Assembly (NCBI GenBank): GCA_026075535.2
Contig: AP026541.1
Span: forward strand, 7,874,001-7,938,000
Direction of reading: 5' to 3'
Origin: Tricholoma matsutake
Lineage: Eukaryota > Basidiomycota > Agaricomycetes > Agaricales > Tricholomataceae
Length of the DNA stretch: 64,000 nucleotides
Part shown: positions 11,694-22,413 of the stretch, piece after piece
Layout of the letters: every line of letters begins with the position of its first letter
How positions within the stretch are numbered: position 1 is the stretch's first letter
Notes under the pieces: model-generated
What the model was told of the DNA's origin: nothing
Database searches by the model: none
The model's input: only the letters and a program-made list of their open reading frames with translations
Made by a program: the position numbers and the translations under genes

Positions 11694-12199
11694 CAATCCA
11701 ATTGATCCTCAAGGCTGTGTATTTTTGCCTTGAGTTCCGCTATTTCATCCTCATAACTGTCATATGCCCATTCAGTGGCGCATCTGGCTTTGACGGTGAG
11801 GTACTCTCTGTTCTGGTTGAACTCATGCTGATACATGTGGATCACATGGGACTTGCACATCCCACAGCCTCCCCAATGAACTACAATGCCCAGATGGCTG
11901 TCATACCTCCATTTGTCGACCGGGGGAGCCATATGCATCCTCCTGTCTGGGTCATGCCTCCTGTCATCTCTGGCAGGCTCCATGGAATGTCCTGATGACC
12001 GTGAGTGCCCCCTAACTTCCTCTCTCCTCGAGCCTTGCAGTTTGAGATTGGTTCTCCTTCTTGAGCCTTGTGGCTCGAGACCTCTCTCTCTTCTTCCCTC
12101 TCTCCTTTCTCTCCCCCTTTGAGGTGCATCAGCCTCACAAATATGCAGTGTGGGTGGCAGCAAGTCGTCCATAGGGTTGTCTTCAAAATACACACCCAT
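11693..12199 (-). CDS. Element B accessory ORF a, basic protein with coiled-coil end
   Basis: 168 codons, ATG 12199 to TGA 11693. The first half is Arg/Glu-rich (RGRERREGRRERGLEPQG) and holds an imperfect repeat around residues 40-60 (EPQGSRR.. and KLQGSRR..). A Cys/His-containing middle (HWGGCGMCKSHVIHMYQH) follows, and the end is a short heptad-like helix, EDEIAELKAKIHSLEDQLD. No known domain. It lies about 300 bases downstream of the integrase chromodomain. Its stop overlaps the next start as TGATG, an arrangement that in other systems allows reinitiation by the same ribosome. Whether it is translated is unknown. Confidence 0.45.
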   Translation of the reverse strand: MGVYFEDNPMDDLLPPTLHICEADAPQRGRERREGRRERGLEPQGSRRRTNLKLQGSRREEVRGHSRSSGHSMEPARDDRRHDPDRRMHMAPPVDKWRYDSHLGIVVHWGGCGMCKSHVIHMYQHEFNQNREYLTVKARCATEWAYDSYEDEIAELKAKIHSLEDQLD

Positions 12200-12499
12200 C
12201 GGAGCAGGGTGTACTGGGAAGAGAAGAAAAAATTTTCAACTCCGCCTGTCAACTGTACAGTACCAAGTTCCCACGATCCACCTCAGCATGATTGTCATCA
12301 AGTCACAACATCAGCCATCACCGTTGACTTCTCGACTTCTGAGTTGAGAAGCTTCCCTGCCCTTTGTGTGCTGGTGCATGCAAGGGCACTATCATCCAAT
12401 CCCTGGCACCTCAGGGGCCAAGTGAATGTCCAAGCCTCATAATATGTCCAAGCCACACCAGTCAGCCTGGCTTACCCCCTTCCTGACCATAGTTGAGAA

Positions 12500-14330
12500 G
12501 TATCAACACCCCTTGCGTGCTGGTGCATGCTTGGGCAAATCCATCCAATCCTTGGCACCCACAAGGGCCAAGTATGAGTCTAGAACAGCCAGCTCATTGC
12601 ACACAGCCAGCGGCTCCCAAGTGGATTCACCCACACTCCACTTGACTTCCAATTCCAGGGCATGTCCATTCCATCGGTGGGATGTGATCTCTTCTACAAA
12701 CCACTCGGCATTGTCTGGAGTGCCGAAATCGTAAGGATCAAGATGGCACCTGTTAGGAAACAGGTCGTTGTTGTTGGCGATATAGGGTCACAACAGGCCC
12801 ACATGGAACTTGTTATGCAACCACCGACTCTTCAGTCTGGTGGGCAACTCCAACTCATAGTTGGAAGTCTCCAGGTAGCTTTGTAGGACCTCGTAGGGCC
12901 CCACAAACTTGGGTAATAATTTACTGGCCCTGCCCTTCAGCAAGGTCAAGTTCTTGGTTGACAGATACACCTTCTCTCCCAGCCTAATGTCGGGCTCCAT
13001 GTTCCAATGCTTGTTGGTGTGATATCGCTGGAACACCCATTCCACGATAATATTGTCATGAGCCACTGCCATGTTGTGCAGCGCCTCCATCATGAAGGTA
13101 CATACCCCCAGTGGGATTTGTCCAGGGTCCAAAATCTCCCTCATCATTTGGGGAAGGTACCCATAGTTAATCTTGAAAGGCACCATCCCAGTGGCTCTGT
13201 TGATGGTAGAGTTTATGGCAAACTCTACCAAGGCCAGGAACTTCACTCAGTCCTTCTGGTTAGATGCCACAAAGGACTGCAAGATCTGTGCTATCAAGTG
13301 ATTTGTGCGCTCAGTAGCTCCATCCATTTGAGGGTGGAAGGAGGTAGACATCAGCAGTTTGATGCCTAGGATCTGATGAATCTCTTGCCACCAACGTGAG
13401 GTGAACTTGGAGTCTCAATCAGACACAATCGATCCGGGCAGTCCATGCAACCATACAATCTCTTTAATGAAAAGAGACGATAAATCCATCGCTGTGGTGG
13501 TGGTATTCACCAGCACCAGGTGAACCATTGATGATAAATGAGAGATCACCACCCAGAGATAGTCAAACCCTTCTGATTCCAGAAAAGGGCCTATGAAATC
13601 CATCCTGATAGATTCCCAAGGATGCAGGGGTATGGGAAGGGAGTGGAGCTTTCCCAAGGGGGAGCGGTACTCCCCCTTAGACTGAACGCAAGCCTCACAG
13701 GACTCACAGAACTTATCAATTTCATATTGGAGGCGAGGCCACCAATACCATTGTCAGACATATTCCGAAGTCTTCGCAGGGCCAAAGTGCCCTATGAAGG
13801 AATGGGCCTGGTTAATTATACAACCATGCAAGGTTGAGTCCTTGGAAGGGGCAGAGGGTACACAGACAACCATGTCTCCCCCTCTGTTCTTCATCCATAT
13901 CATCCCTTCCTTCACCTTGAAGTTGGGGTGATCCTTTGGACTCTCTATAGTCTTAGTAAACACCTTATCCTTTTTATACCCCCCTCGGATGTCTTCATCC
14001 AAGGGGTCTTGTTCAGACAGGTACACCCAGAAATCCCAGGGACTAGCCAAGGAATCATAGACTGTAGGATCATCCTTACGGGTTGATCCAGAAGTGGGAA
14101 TGTCATCCCCAGTTCATGCCTCTGCCAAGGTGGAGGCAGCCACATCTCATGCCTTGACTCTTTCACGAAGTGCGCTCAAATGTTCCTTGACCTGCCGGGT
14201 CTGGGACCTGGCCAACCGAGTCTCTATGACTTGGTTCTTGATCTCGAGATGTCAATCCCAGGGCAAGTCCTCATGCATGGGATCCAAGCATACATCCGCA
14301 AAGATGTAGTGCTGCACCAGGGGGGCATTG
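12500..14330 (-). pseudogene. Integrase and chromodomain of element B
   Basis: The minus-strand order is HHCC zinc finger (INQAHSFIGHFGPAKTSEY, then FCESCEACVQSKG), DDE core (SIRMDFIGPFLESEGFDYL with first Asp; SIVSD, second Asp; MDGATERTN, Glu), C-terminal region (LGEKVYLSTKNL, LLPKFVGPYEVLQ) and chromodomain (EWFVEEITSHRWNGHALEL, VKWSVGESTWEPL). Stops interrupt it near 13750, 13415, 13247 and 12787, several as TGA. The chromodomain probably targets integration to marked chromatin, as in other chromoviruses. Not functional in this copy. Confidence 0.88.
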
Positions 14331-14937
14331 TTTCAGTTGTCAAACTGGTAGTATCGAGACAGGGTGTCTGCCACCTTGTTGAGGTTTCCCTTGATATACA
14401 TTATATCAAAGTTGAACCGAGAAAGGTATTCCATCCAGCGGGACTGTTGTGCAGACAGGCAGCATTGAGTTTGAAAGAACTCCAATGCCTTATGGTCAGT
14501 CACCATATGCAGGCACTGACCTATCAGTTTGTCTTCCCACTTGAGTAATGCCTCCAAGATAGCTATAGTTTCATGCTCAAAGGTTCAATAGTTCCTTTGA
14601 GTAGTGTTTAAAGGTCTGGTTGCATGGACCAAAAAAATGACCACAACTGAACCGAACCCAACTGAATGCAACCAAACCGTCGGTTGCGGTTGCTCAGTTT
14701 TGGGGGTCGGTTGGGTTGCCGGTTGCCTCGATTCAAAATTATTTAAAAACTGTTCAAAAACCAGTTGCAATCAGTTGCAACCGGTCTTCTGACTGTATAC
14801 AAACTATTACTTATGTACTAGATATTACAGTAACAACAAGACAATAAACTAATGTACTTACTACTAATATCTACTATTTACACAATATATAACAAAAACG
14901 GGACAAGCCCGAAGGAAAACTATACATTTGGTGAGGG

Positions 14938-14947
14938 TTTATATACC
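14938..14947 (+). promoter_or_regulatory. TATA-like box inside hAT1 copy b
   Basis: TTTATATACC lies in a GAGGGTTTATATACC context that is also found at 25559-25568 in copy c, about 210-250 bases upstream of the conserved intron-like segment. Similar spacing and flanks in two copies suggest a promoter. Inference only. Confidence 0.4.
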
Positions 14948-15114
14948 CTGTGGCTGTGCACAGACCTTTTGGTCATGTGCTGCCACAAAAAACAAAGTGA
15001 CACCACTTTGCCTAATGATTCCCACAGCCACAAATCATCAACGACACCACTTCAACCATCACCCACACCACCCACCGCCTACCTCAGAAGTCCCACCCGT
15101 GAAGTGAGAGTGTA

Positions 15115-15151
15115 GAGGGCCCAAACGATGACTAGTGTTGTTTGGGCCCTC
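15115..15151 (+). other. Hairpin H1 next to the intron-like donor, hAT1 copy b
   Basis: A perfect 12-bp stem, GAGGGCCCAAAC (15115-15126) with GTTTGGGCCCTC (15140-15151), encloses a 13-base loop GATGACTAGTGTT. The stem ends two bases before the donor GT at 15154. Copy c has a hairpin at the same place with a different stem sequence but a similar loop (25777-25809). Confidence 0.7.
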
Positions 15152-15153
15152 AG

Positions 15154-15212
15154 GTATGTTTTGTATCATCTTTCTTTATTAATACTAACTAATTTGATCT
15201 CTTTTTTTACAG
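15154..15212 (+). other. Intron-like segment, hAT1 copy b
   Basis: 59 bp: donor GTATGT, branch-like TACTAACTAA, pyrimidine run, acceptor TTTACAG. These are fungal intron signals. A counterpart with a shared donor and CAACTAAC branch lies at 25812-25864. No protein family is recognisable on either side, so the transcript may be non-coding. Confidence 0.5.
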
Positions 15213-15403
15213 TCTTATGTCGTGTTACCCACCTCCTGCCTCCATGCCCTCTCAGGCCCTGTGCCGCTGCTGCGAGCCTCTGCTTGCAGGGTGGCAACGG
15301 GTCCTGTTTCTGGACAACAATGCAACAATGACAAGGGCACCACCAACGACAATGTGGCCGCACTGCCGCCCCACCCAACGCCGCATTGTACAGCACCACC
15401 ACC

Positions 15404-15431
15404 CCCCCTACGAGCCACTGCTCGTAGGGGG
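15404..15431 (+). other. Hairpin H2, hAT1 copy b
   Basis: A perfect 12-bp stem, CCCCCTACGAGC (15404-15415) and GCTCGTAGGGGG (15420-15431), with loop CACT. A weaker relative, CTGCGAGC-CTCT-GCTTGCAG, lies at 15270-15289. Copy c has two more (25703-25724 and 25932-25953). Confidence 0.65.
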
Positions 15432-17745
15432 AGATGATGGTGCTGATGACGATGGAACACAGGATGACGATGATGACAAACGCCGACGGACGCCAATGAC
15501 AATGAATGCCAACGAATGCCACTGAATGCCACCAAACGCCAACACCTCTGAATGCCAACACCACTGAACGCCAATGCCACCGAACGCCAATGCCAATGCC
15601 AGTGAGCACCCACGCCACCAAACACCATCACCAGGGAACACCACTGCCAGGGAACGCCAATGCCAACGCCCAATGCCAATGAACAGCGGGGAAGTCGAAC
15701 AAGCGGGGAAGGGGGACAAATGAACAGTGGGGAGACAATAACAACGGACAGGGGGACAACGACATGGTACCAATGACCCCCACTCTCGCCAGAAATGCGA
15801 GATGACGGGGTCGGTTTTTTTGTTTTTCTTACTTTTATTTTTATTCATTCTATTAATGACCTGTCACTGCCATGAGCACCTGGTCGCGGGGTGTCTTTTA
15901 ATTAGTTTTATTTAATATGATACAAATTTTAGTTAAGAGACAAAAATAGCAGGTAAAACCAGTTCTAACCGGTCTTTTGGAGGCAACCGAACTGACTGGG
16001 ACTGGTTGTACCCAGTTTGGTTGCAGTTGCTCCAATTTGGGTGATGGTTGCAACCGGTTGCAGTTGCCGGTTGCCCATTTTGGGGTCGAAAAACTGGACC
16101 GAACCGGACCTTAAAACACTACCTTTGAGTGTCTGAGAATTTCTTGGACAGGAACCCAGCGGGCCAACAGATCTGCCATTCCAGTCCCTGCCCATACATT
16201 GCACCTATGCCAAAGACTGATGCATCACATATCACCCATATGGGTTCGGTTGACCTGGGATCTATGGGCTTCAACATGGGAGTGGAGCAACAAATATCCT
16301 TGATAGCCTGGAAACAGGTATCATGAATTGGGCGCCACTGGAAGGATTGTCCATTCTTCGTCATGGTGGAGAGTGGACTGGTGTACACTGAGATGTCAGG
16401 AAGGAAATGGGCTAGGTACTGGACCAATCCTAGGAACCGTTGCACTTCATTATAGTTGTGTGGGGCCTTCCACTTGCATATCCTCACCATTTTGTTGCTA
16501 TCAGTGTGCAAACCCTGGTTGTCTATCATATGACCAAGACACTCAAGCTTCATATAGCTCACATTTGTCTGTGCGCAGGTAAAGCTTGTGTTCTCGAGGT
16601 TTATTGAACACGAGCTGGAGATGTTTCTGGTGTTCCTCAACTGTGTTGCTGAACACAAAGATGTCATTAAGGTATCTGTGCATAAACAGTCCTATGTACT
16701 CATGGAAGATGGAATTCATCAGCCGCTGGAAGGTGGCGGGGGCATTACAATCCCCTTGCTGCATCACCAAGCTCTCGAATGTTCCTAGTACAGTCGCAAA
16801 CGTAGTTTTCCAGACATCATCTGGGACCACCGGGATTTGTTCATAGGCATCAGATAGATTGATTTTCGAATGATACTTCACTCGAGCAACATCCAGCCTG
16901 ATCAGATCTTGATCAGGAAAGGGAGTCATGTTCTTGACTGTGTTGTCGTTCCGCTTCTTGGCATTGACCACTGTACGGATGGCCCCATTTTTCTTGGGTA
17001 CCACCAGCATGGGGGCGGCCTGTTCCATATGGGCAGGTCTCCACCACCCTGCCCTACAATACCTCTCGATCTTGTCAGCGAGAGGTTGTCGCATGGAGTC
17101 AGGGCACTTAGGTAAGTGGTACTTTTTATGATCATCCACCAGAGGTATCTGGTGGTTGATTTCCCTCATGGGAGGAGGCCATTTGGGGACTCCTTGCAGG
17201 ATATCCTTGCAAGCTTCTAGCCATTCCTCCTGTAGTCAAGGAATGTCCTTCTTTCCCAAGGGCCCTAGAGTCCTCGTCTTCTCAGCCAGCTCATCACATA
17301 TGACAAAGAGCGCTTCATTCAGGTTGCTAAGCTGTTGCTCTGAGAGTACCTCGGGCACAGTGGGGTGGCCTGAATCACCACAATTGGGACCCTCGGAATA
17401 CCTATCCCGAGTAAACTCCTCAACATACTCATCCCAATCATCCGAGGCCTCGTCATCACTACCTGGATCCTTATCTGGGTCCTTAACTGGGGCCTTTTCC
17501 AAAGGTTCCCAATCTTCATCTTCTGGTCCCAACAGGATTGGATCAGCCATACTTAGTCCATACCCCTTCCGGGGATGGTCCATCTACCATTGTCATTGAT
17601 GTTCATCCCCTGGAAGGAGGCTGAATGGATGTGGAGCTGACTCCCAGCTTATCTGGTCCTTCAGCCCGTCGACAGCGGCATGATGGCCACTGTTGAGTCA
17701 CTCATCCTGAATGGGTTGAGTTCTCATGGAGTACCTATGAACCTG

Positions 17746-18960
17746 TCAGAAGGTGCTTGCACTCTCGACTATGGTTTGGAGATCATGATCTCGAAGCCAG
17801 ACCTTGTCTTGTTCAAAGTCCAGCACGATGCCATGCTTTCGCATGAACACCGTTCCTACGATGGTGTTGTATCGGTCTATGTTTATCACATTGAAGTAAT
17901 GGTTTCCTGAGAGGTTCCCCAACTCAAACTCCGCAAAAAGGCCAAAGTTAATCTTTGACCTGCTTCCTACCATCCCCAGCTGAAGGGGCATGGGTTCTTC
18001 CAACTTGTGGACCTTCAGGTTCATGGAAATGGTGAACTCTGGGGAGACTGAGTCAGATGTGCATCCGGAGTCCAATAGCACATTGGCTTCCAAACCGTGG
18101 ATCTTCATCTGCACGATGAAACATCTATTATCCTTCTCTGAACGAGGAGGACAGGTGATCTTTCTGGTGGACTTTATCAGTGCCGGTGGGCATCTGAGAT
18201 TTGAGGTGTGCAAGGGGGAAGGTTCAGTTATCACCCCTAGTTGCTCGACTGTACAAGTCGAGTCCTGCATCACTCCTAACCTCTCTAAACCATCTGTCTC
18301 GGAGAGCTCTGGTTTGACTTTGAGCTCTGAGGCATCGTCATCTGATTCATACTCAGAATCAGATATGGATTGCAATGAAGGACACCCGTCAGGATCAAGG
18401 TCAGTTGTTTCTCTGAGGGCCCCAAAGAACTCCAGGTTGTCTTCATTGTTGAAGCCATGCTCTCCTTCCAAACTCAGGGGGTAGGGTTCTCCCTCTGAGC
18501 TGTACTGTGATCCCAGGACGTGGTCTTCAGATCCTTCTGAGTCACTGTGAATGGCGGCCAGCCGCTCCTCATCGGGTAGGGAAAGAGGATCCTGGGTTTC
18601 TCCAGACTCCTCATGGGCTGCGTACATTTGTGCCCCCTGGCCAGTTCTCATGGGCCCAGGGGTGTTAAACTCTGGGCACTTCTTGTCAGTAGAGATTACT
18701 AATGCCCTAATCCTCCACACTTATAACAAGTGGGAGGAGGTTTATTTTCATCAGACCTCCTGGTGTCATTCTGGTCCCCTCTGGGAGCCCAATCTCCAGG
18801 GGCAGGTGGTCTTTTGTCATTACTATGGTTATCCCAGCTCACGGAGGGCACTTCGCGAGCTCTTGGTTGATTATCCCATCTTGGGAAATCTCAGACTCGT
18901 GATCGTGATCGTTCAGGTGACCATTCTGGTCTGCTGGGCACGATCACCTTGGGTTTGGGA
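17746..18960 (-). pseudogene. Zinc knuckle and protease region of element B
   Basis: The minus strand opens with a likely CYKCGGLGH-type knuckle just upstream of 18720, now broken. An acidic stretch follows (SLQSISDSEYESDDDASEL), then the retropepsin site NVLLDSGCTSDSVSPEF and the strand YNTIVGTVFMRKHGIVLDF. The 324-residue open part (18720-17746) ends at a stop before the linker to RT. The protease Asp-Ser-Gly is intact. The acidic spacer between gag and protease is longer than in most Ty3 elements. Confidence 0.78.
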
Positions 18961-19462
18961 ACTTCCTTGCTAGAGGAAAGGGCCTCTACCAGTCGCTTGC
19001 ACTCCTGGTATCTCTTCTTCTTCCTGAAGATTTCCTCGGCCTCCCAAGCATAATAAAGAATGGTTTCTGTGGAACTAGATTCCACAGAACATCCCTTATC
19101 AAAGATAAAGGATACCATCGTCTGGGGTAACCCTGACAACAGTTGGGTTTTGAAAGTACCCCGATCTGGGGCCCTAATCATTCTGGTAGCATATCGCTCC
19201 AGTTTGTGATAGTAACTCATTACTCCTTCAATGGAGTCATACTTCACCTTCGAGAAATGATCAGCAGCATCATGGGTGGCATTGTCATGGATGAACCAGT
19301 CGTATAGACCAGTAATCACATCCTTGAATTTCCAATGGGCCTTGTGATGGTATACCCCATTGACATTGTCCTCAAACCAGGTCAATGCTATTCCTTCCAA
19401 ATACATCCCAGTATACTCTATCCTTTCAGCATCGAGGTCCAGACTACTTATCTTGCTCACCT

Positions 19463-19533
19463 TCAACCATCGAAGGAGAGCATTCAACCATAGAAGGAGA
19501 GCATTCAACCATCGAAGGAGAGCATTCAACCAT
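19463..19533 (-). repeat. 21-bp in-frame tandem repeat in gag B
   Basis: The unit AACCATCGAAGGAGAGCATTC repeats about three and a half times with one base change. On the minus strand it encodes repeated WLNALLR/WLNALLL heptads directly before capsid sequence. Unit length is a multiple of three, so the frame is kept. Confidence 0.85.
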
Positions 19534-19783
19534 CACTCAAACACCTCCATGTCAGAGCTTCCTCCATAAGCTGAAGGATTCGGTACTTGGGGTCCATTTT
19601 TCCATTCTGGGAGGGACTCCACAGTCACCGACACCTTGTTATCAATCTGCTGGTAGAATTTGGAGTGCATTGCCTTCAAATACTTGGAAGGTTGATGATT
19701 GCCTTTGTCTCGATAGGAATTGAGCTCACCAACATGCCCCTGATGATGGGAACATGTATCAGTATGAGCTCCCACGGAAGGGG

Positions 19784-19927
19784 TCTCCCTGAGAGGGTTA
19801 GGCCCTGAGTTTGTCCTCAACCTTGACCGAGGCCAAGAATTGGGTCGAAGAAGGCTCTCCCTGAGAGGGTTAGGCCCTGAGTTTGTCCTCAACCTTGACC
19901 GAGGCCAAGAATTGGGTCGAAGAAGGC
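19784..19927. repeat. Perfect 72-bp tandem duplication in gag B
   Basis: 19784-19855 and 19856-19927 are identical by eye. 72 bases keep the reading frame. Lack of divergence points to a recent duplication. Confidence 0.88.
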
Positions 19928-21114
19928 TGAGCTCCTCGATATCATCCTCCTCATTACTAGGGGGAGGAGTATCTTCATCATCGCTATTGCTTCCAGATGA
20001 AGAAGAGTCTTCTCCATCTCCTCCATCCCCATTTCCCCCTGGTCCTCCATGCCCAGGGGTATCATCCCTTCCTCCCTTCCCCTGCTGGAGGGGCCCAGGA
20101 GCCAGGGTTTGTGATGGCTCCCTAGAAGGGGTGGCCTCCTCAAAGGGAAATCCTTCGGAATCAAACCGAATACCCTGGTTGGGGATATTGGTGTGCTGTC
20201 CCTCACAGATAACCTCATTTCAAAATCGTTGCAGGGCCTTGCTGGCACCATTGTAGTGCACCATTTTTTTTGGCATGGTTCGGTTAGCAGGTGTCCCGTC
20301 TTGGGTTACTGAGCTTCCTGGGGGGTGAGGAACTTGTGGATTTGACTCCTCATGATGGGGAGTGGCTCGTGCTTGACCATCAGTTTCATGACAAAGCTGA
20401 TTGGAAAAACCCAGGGCCAAGGCCTTGAGCTCCCTCTCGAGATGAGAGGGGTATATAGCTGGGTTGGTCCAGGTGACCATGGATGAGGTTGTGGGCCAAG
20501 GAGGCAAACTGGGCTGCTTGTGTCTCCTCCCTTCCAGGGGAGGAGTTCTTTTCTGGCTTCTTCTCCTCTCGTCATTTTCATCTGTTCCCCTCATCCATGG
20601 GGGGAGGCGAAGGTGATTGGACTGGTCCCAGAGATGAGTATGCAGAATTTTGGCATGGTGATATGAATTTGCAAGCATTGGGTGATGCGAGAGCCTGGGG
20701 TGTGTTCTCTGGGGTTTGAGGACCCAGAGAAGGGGGAGGAGAAAGAGAGCTGGAACTCTCCCTTGGCCTCTGGTTCAACATTTTTGACGTTGAATCTTCT
20801 TCTACTTCTTCAATGACACCCAACAGATTCCCATCCGCTGGGTCTAAGAGTTCATTGCCAGGGGGTTCAGTGTCCAAACCACTCTTCTGTTTTGCATGGG
20901 TTGTCTGACTCTTCTTCACCTTGGTGGAAGACATGGCAGGTGTCATTTTCAAGAAGGATGGAGAACTGAATTCAGTCATGGATCACAAGGGCTAAATGAA
21001 CTGTCGCCAGTGGCGTCAGGGTCAAATTTGATGTTACGGCATGAGTTGATGTTTGCAAAGCATGAAGTCGAGCGGAAAGATATTTTTATATACAAGTTTG
21101 AATGTTCAAAAAAG

Positions 21115-21313
21115 TGTAGTAAACAGAGGGTGGTTGATGGAGATCACCCACAGCAAGAACATGAATAACATATGTATTTTGCATAGGGTAAAAAAGTCCC
21201 TTTCTAACTATGGACTGGTTCTCTTATAAAGGAACCAGTGGCTTATGAACACAAGTATGGTACATAATGGTAAATATATATAAAGCTCTAGGCCACAGGC
21301 CCAGATCACTACA
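21115..21313 (-). repeat. 5' LTR of element B
   Basis: 199 bp, pair of 9537-9735, followed on the plus strand by the target duplication GGGGT (21314-21318). Downstream on the minus strand no TGG-type primer binding site is visible. Confidence 0.93.
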
Positions 21314-21318
21314 GGGGT

Positions 21319-22108
21319 GCTTCCCATGCATAGTGCCAGTGCTTGTACCTACAGCATTAGTGATGACTGCAGAAAGTAATGCATGCAGCCTGTTCAGCCA
21401 GATATTAAGATAGCACAGGCCTTCTATGCAAACAAGGACTGAGGGGAGGAAGATATGTTCAAGATTGGCAACAAGGTGATGTTATCAATGTTACACAGAT
21501 GACAGGAGTGGAGGCAGGCAATAAAGACTGTGTCACTAGTTTTTCCCCAGATTTGATGGTCCCACTGTGGGATGGAAGCATTTCCTAAGGCAGGTGATAA
21601 AGACTGTGTTGCTAAGTTTTTCCCCAGATTTGATGGTCCCACCATGCGATGGAAGCATTTCCTGACTTCTCTGCCAGTGCTTACGCTTTAGACTTACCAA
21701 ACTCTCCCAATGTGTTCCCAACATTCCATACTTCTGTCCTGAAGCACTTCCAGTCAAATGACTCAGACTTATTCCCTTCCCATGAGCATTCTCAACCAGG
21801 ACCAGTTGTAACTGGCAATGAGATTGAAGAATACAGCACTGAGAAGATCATGGATGAGAGAAAGAGAGGCCATGGTCACCAATACCTACCTAGTCCATTG
21901 AGTTGGTTTTGGCCCTAAAGATAACCTTTGGCTCCCCCATCATGAACTGGAAGATTGTGAAGCACTGGACAGGTGGCTCTCACATAAGAAATAGGGACAC
22001 ATGGTAGCTTTTCCCACTGGGTTTTTGATGCACCCATCATGATGTTGATGTTATTATTTTTTTTGTCTTTTTTGTTTTTGTTTTTTAGCTTTGTTATTTT
22101 GACCTCTC
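21319..22108 (+). pseudogene. Ty3 remnant F, integrase C-terminus and chromodomain, piece 3 of 3
   Basis: Shifting frames read VAKFFPRFDGPT (linker typical of this Ty3 clade), then a chromodomain end WLPHHELEDCEALDRWLSHKK. A 76-bp near-perfect tandem duplication (21513-21588 and 21589-21664) repeats the FFPRFDG block, so it arose within the decaying copy. Past the chromodomain the DNA is T-rich (22040-22095), and F's own 3' LTR was not identified. Element B separates this piece from piece 2. Confidence 0.75.
21513..21664 (+). repeat. 76-bp tandem duplication in remnant F
   Basis: Two units starting GGCAGGCAATAAAGACTG and GGCAGGTGATAAAGACTG match through GGAAGCATTTCCT with about eight differences. 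Confidence 0.8.
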
Positions 22109-22413
22109 TGGAAGGATGCAGAGGCATTCAACACTAAAGTCATGCAGAAACTAAAGTGGAATGGGATGTATTGTGGAAGGTACAAAGATAAGACAAGATA
22201 GAGTACTAGGTTCCATGTACATAAGTGTCCAAATGGTCAGGTGACTGTGTGTATTAGTAAGCAGATGTAAGAACATTCTTACACTCTCCCAAGTTTTAAA
22301 AAATTTGCTACAACTTGTGGGTCTCAATCCAGTTGGCATACACATTTGGTGTCGGTGAGTTCACAGCATGGCAACCAGAGATCTGCCTTGGGTCTGTAGC
22401 TGAGCTATTGCAC
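22109..22413 (-). mobile_element. Truncated Ty3 element G: 3' LTR plus chromodomain tail
   Basis: 22109-22283 is an LTR (minus-strand ends TGTAAG...TCCA) like 22414-22596 but clearly diverged. On the minus strand it follows a purine-rich TTGGGAGAG and a chromodomain tail ending near NVYANWIETHKL. The rest of this copy was cut off when element E inserted at 22414 and was not found elsewhere in the window. Confidence 0.65.

Larger units (their letters stand above)
14602..16121. mobile_element. Non-autonomous hAT-type element, family hAT1, copy b
   Basis: 1,520 bp with an 8-bp target duplication CCTTTGAG (14594-14601 and 16122-16129). Inverted termini are TAGTGTTTAAAGGTCTGGTTG and the complement of TAGTGTTTTAAGGTCCGGTTC. 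Subterminal repeats of GGTTGC/GCAACC and ACCGGTC lie on both sides. There is no transposase. The interior has a TATA-like box, an intron-like segment, two hairpin types and a minisatellite of AACGCCAATGCC-like units (about 15480-15680). The same architecture recurs in copy c (25287-26826). Confidence 0.92.
14331..17583 (-). pseudogene. Reverse transcriptase and RNase H of element B (split)
   Basis: The frame from 17583 starts with an acidic linker (GPEDEDWEPLEKAP). RT follows after one TGA at 17236: WWRPAHMEQAAPMLVVPKK, SKINLSDAYEQIPV, then RYLNDIFVFSN, where the catalytic motif should be YLDD. Thumb and RNase H continue after a frameshift near 16550 (LGHMIDNQGLHTDS, WVICDASVFGIGAMYGQ with its Asp intact, AGFLSKKFSDTQR). 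The hAT1 element at 14602-16121 cuts the RNase H. The rest continues at 14593-14333 (LEALLKWEDKLIGQ, MVTDHKALEFF, NKVADTLSRYY). Several independent lesions make it inactive. Confidence 0.9.
18891..20979 (-). pseudogene. Gag of element B with internal expansions
   Basis: The likely start is ATG 20979 (MTEFSSPSFLKM), 136 bases after the 5' LTR. The N-terminal half is Ser/Pro-rich and broken by stops and frameshifts. The capsid-like part (19529-18891) is open: YLEGIALTWFEDNVNG, GLYDWFIHDNATHDAADHF and KVKYDSIEGVMSYYHKLERY fit Retrotrans_gag. Two tandem expansions lie inside: a 21-bp unit encoding WLNALLR-like heptads (19463-19530), and a perfect 72-bp duplication (19784-19927). The product would be the particle shell. 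This copy is not functional. Confidence 0.75.
9537..21313 (-). mobile_element. Ty3/gypsy LTR retrotransposon B, full length, inactive
   Basis: 11.8 kb on the minus strand, bounded by 199-bp LTRs (9537-9735 and 21115-21313; plus-strand ends TGTAGT...CTACA) and target duplications GGGGT. Reading on the minus strand: gag, protease, RT, RNase H (split by a 1.5-kb hAT1 element), chromodomain integrase, then about 2.4 kb with three more reading frames before the 3' LTR. Even without the hAT element it is about 10.3 kb, long for a Ty3 element. The RT active site reads YLND in place of YLDD. It is inserted in remnant F. Confidence 0.94.

Noticed and set aside
15166..15848. Several open frames in hAT1 copy b
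   Set aside because: Repeat-driven composition, no homology, no shared product with copy c.
22109..22288. Solo LTR with CTCTC target duplication
   Set aside because: CTCTC flanks both ends, but the right copy is part of the polypurine tract complement and is followed by chromodomain tail sequence of the same family, so it is the 3' end of a truncated element, not a solo LTR.
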